From the NCBI GenBank assembly GCA_028564675.1, contig JAOVVO010000337.1:1-64000 (forward strand): a DNA stretch of 64,000 nt, written 5' to 3'. Source of the DNA: Onchocerca lupi (taxonomy: Eukaryota > Nematoda > Chromadorea > Rhabditida > Onchocercidae). Made by a program: the position numbers and the translations under genes. How positions within the stretch are numbered: the first letter of the stretch is position 1; each line of letters starts with the position of its first letter. Shown piece by piece: positions 62,392 through 64,000 of the stretch. Under the pieces are notes generated by a model that was not told the origin of the DNA, did no database searches, and saw only the letters and a list, made by a program, of their open reading frames with translations.

Positions 62392-62747
62392 ATTTTCTTA
62401 ATCTAGTCAATATTTCAGGGCTAGCACCGTCCTTGATTAATCTTTTGCACTTCTTGATCTATCTTGATCTCTTGGTTTTTCGCGTTTATGCTCTTTTTTT
62501 TTATCTTTCTCTCTTTGGCACCATGCAATTGCTCATTTTTGCTCTTGCCTTTCATTTTTATCCATGTTTTCTGATTTAATTGCGTTAGTAGTTATTGCAT
62601 TTATATCTATGCCCATATAAATTCACAATAGCAAAGTTATTTGGCTGTCAGCAGGAAAGCTTATTTTGTTGAAACTAACAATAGAAAGTTGAATTAGATT
62701 TTTTAAAATAACTAATCGATCAAAATGAGGTAGAAAGGCAGAAAATT

Positions 62748-62782
<35 letters not shown>

Positions 62783-63731
62783 TATCTATTAGAAAATTTG
62801 CCATCGTAATAAACCTCACTTTAACATTTATTCTTGTTTTTGTTCCATTTTTCTCGAGTTTCTCGTTCAAATTTCACTGTCTTTTATAAATTGAATTTAA
62901 TTTATCAATTTCGATTGAAAAATTGAAAATCTGATGTTTTCTCCTTCACATCAATTCTTGCTTTATGAATTAGTGCAAAATTTATTTCAATACTAATTAC
63001 CATGTGTCAGCGTAGTTCTATTTTGCTACAATCAGAGCATAATTTGGTATTTTGTAAATAAGAAGCATTTCTGCTGTTGAATAGACCATTTTTAGCAGAA
63101 GTCTATGCTCAATAAATTTAATACGGAATTTGTGCATAAAGATATCTCTCTCATCCCACCACTTCATGTTTTTTAATTAAATGAAAAAATCAAGTCATAA
63201 TTTCGAGAAAATTCTTAAAGAAAAAGAATGTAGTAGGCAACTGCAAGCTATCTCTTTTGATACTTGAAATCGTCAAGACTTTGATCAAATACTGAGTTAA
63301 AACTAGTCTAACTACTTTCTATATTATCCAAAAGATTAATTGATCTTTAATTGTTGCTGTTGTATTTGTTCGTATATGATTTCGTAATAGATTTCGCTTT
63401 CGACAAAGTTTTTCAAGTCTTATTTAAATAAAATTTGAAACTTGATGAACTTCGGATTATTAATTGCTTACTAATCATTCATGTGTAGAATTACTCCTAT
63501 TATTATATCATATAATATGATGAAAAAAAAAAAAAAAAAAAAAAGGATTGAGCAAATTACATTAAGCTTATTCATTGAATAGACTAAAATATAATGGCCA
63601 AGTATTGATTAGTAAACAATTAATAAGTTTTACTTGTATAGTTAAATAAGCATGCAAACTAGAAATAAACTTAAAATTACATTAAATGGATTTCACAGTA
63701 GAAACCAAATATTGGCCGATCATTTCTTCCA
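62392..63731. other. Intergenic region, no gene seen
   Basis: AT-rich sequence with a poly(T) run of about 30 bases at 62752-62780 and a poly(A) run at 63523-63544. I see no supported gene. Confidence 0.5.
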
Positions 63732-63829
63732 GATGTTCGAATAGCTGTGATTTTTGTGCATAATTGGAAAAACAATCGCTTCGGTGTCGGCAGAATTTGC
63801 GCTTATCAAAATATATCCCTATTCAAAGT
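63732..63829 (+). CDS. Possible exon of a gene beyond the right edge
   Basis: After a TTTCTTCCAG acceptor an open frame reads VRIAVIFVHNWKNNRFGVG and then RICAYQNISLFK before a GTGAAT donor candidate. The local composition is protein-like, but I recognise no family and no partner exon is visible in the window. It may be a chance frame. Confidence 0.2.
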
Positions 63830-64000
63830 GAATCAAAATGATGCAAGACAGATCTTTGATTTCTATTTAGGAATTCTTTTTCTCATTTTCATTTTCATTT
63901 TTTTTTTTTTTTTTTCGCCGATTTTTAGATCAATTATATGAGGAAATTATTACTACAATAAATCATATTCTTTTTTTTTTTTTTTTAACTTTAAATTTCA

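Noticed and set aside
1..64000. tRNA, rRNA, CRISPR array or operon
   Set aside because: No cloverleaf, rRNA segment or spacer-repeat array was found by eye, and gene spacing (over 1 kb between same-strand genes) does not fit an SL2-type operon.

Overview
The window looks like nuclear DNA of a parasitic nematode, most likely a filarial (clade III) worm. It is very AT-rich, littered with poly(A)/poly(T) runs, and its genes are split into many 70-310 bp exons by AT-rich introns with TTTTCAG-type acceptors. It contains a cuticle collagen with the nematode N-terminal domain, a major sperm protein (MSP) domain, a degenerin/ENaC channel, and two exact copies of the nematode spliced leader SL1. Nothing in it is bacterial. 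The organism call rests on gene content and is an inference.

Layout, left to right. 1-130: SL1-bearing repeat fragment. 350-4648 (minus): PLEKHM1-type RUN plus Rubicon-homology protein whose 3' end leaves the window. 5843-7212 (plus): ESCRT-III subunit CHMP4/Vps32. About 7 kb without a gene. 14197-31337 (plus): a type IV (zeta/iota-like) diacylglycerol kinase with about 20 exons, an alternative 5' exon at 18527-19338 and a possible alternative last exon at 31419-31512. 32743-35370 (plus): a membrane protein, probably REEP/TB2-DP1-like, joined to a C-terminal MSP domain. 35955-44761 (minus, convergent with it): a 19-exon DEG/ENaC channel with a roughly 340-residue extracellular insertion and a probable solo LTR carrying SL1 in one intron. 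About 11 kb without a gene. 56057-58840 (plus): a cuticle collagen. 58841-64000: mostly empty, but 61361-62391 holds decayed coding-like sequence.

The genes are not an operon and do not form one pathway. Two act in endolysosomal membrane traffic (PLEKHM1-like and CHMP4, divergently arranged about 1.2 kb apart), one in lipid signalling, one at membrane contacts or ER shape, one is an ion channel and one is a cuticle structural protein. Gene models were assembled by hand from splice signals, phase agreement and family similarity; all chained exons keep frame except for one uncertain junction (about 1117-1269).

Most interesting: two related repeats that carry SL1 directly after an AATAAA signal, the REEP-like/MSP fusion, the very large insertion before TM2 of the DEG/ENaC channel, the lack of ankyrin repeats in the type IV DGK, and the apparent lack of PH domains in the PLEKHM1-like protein.
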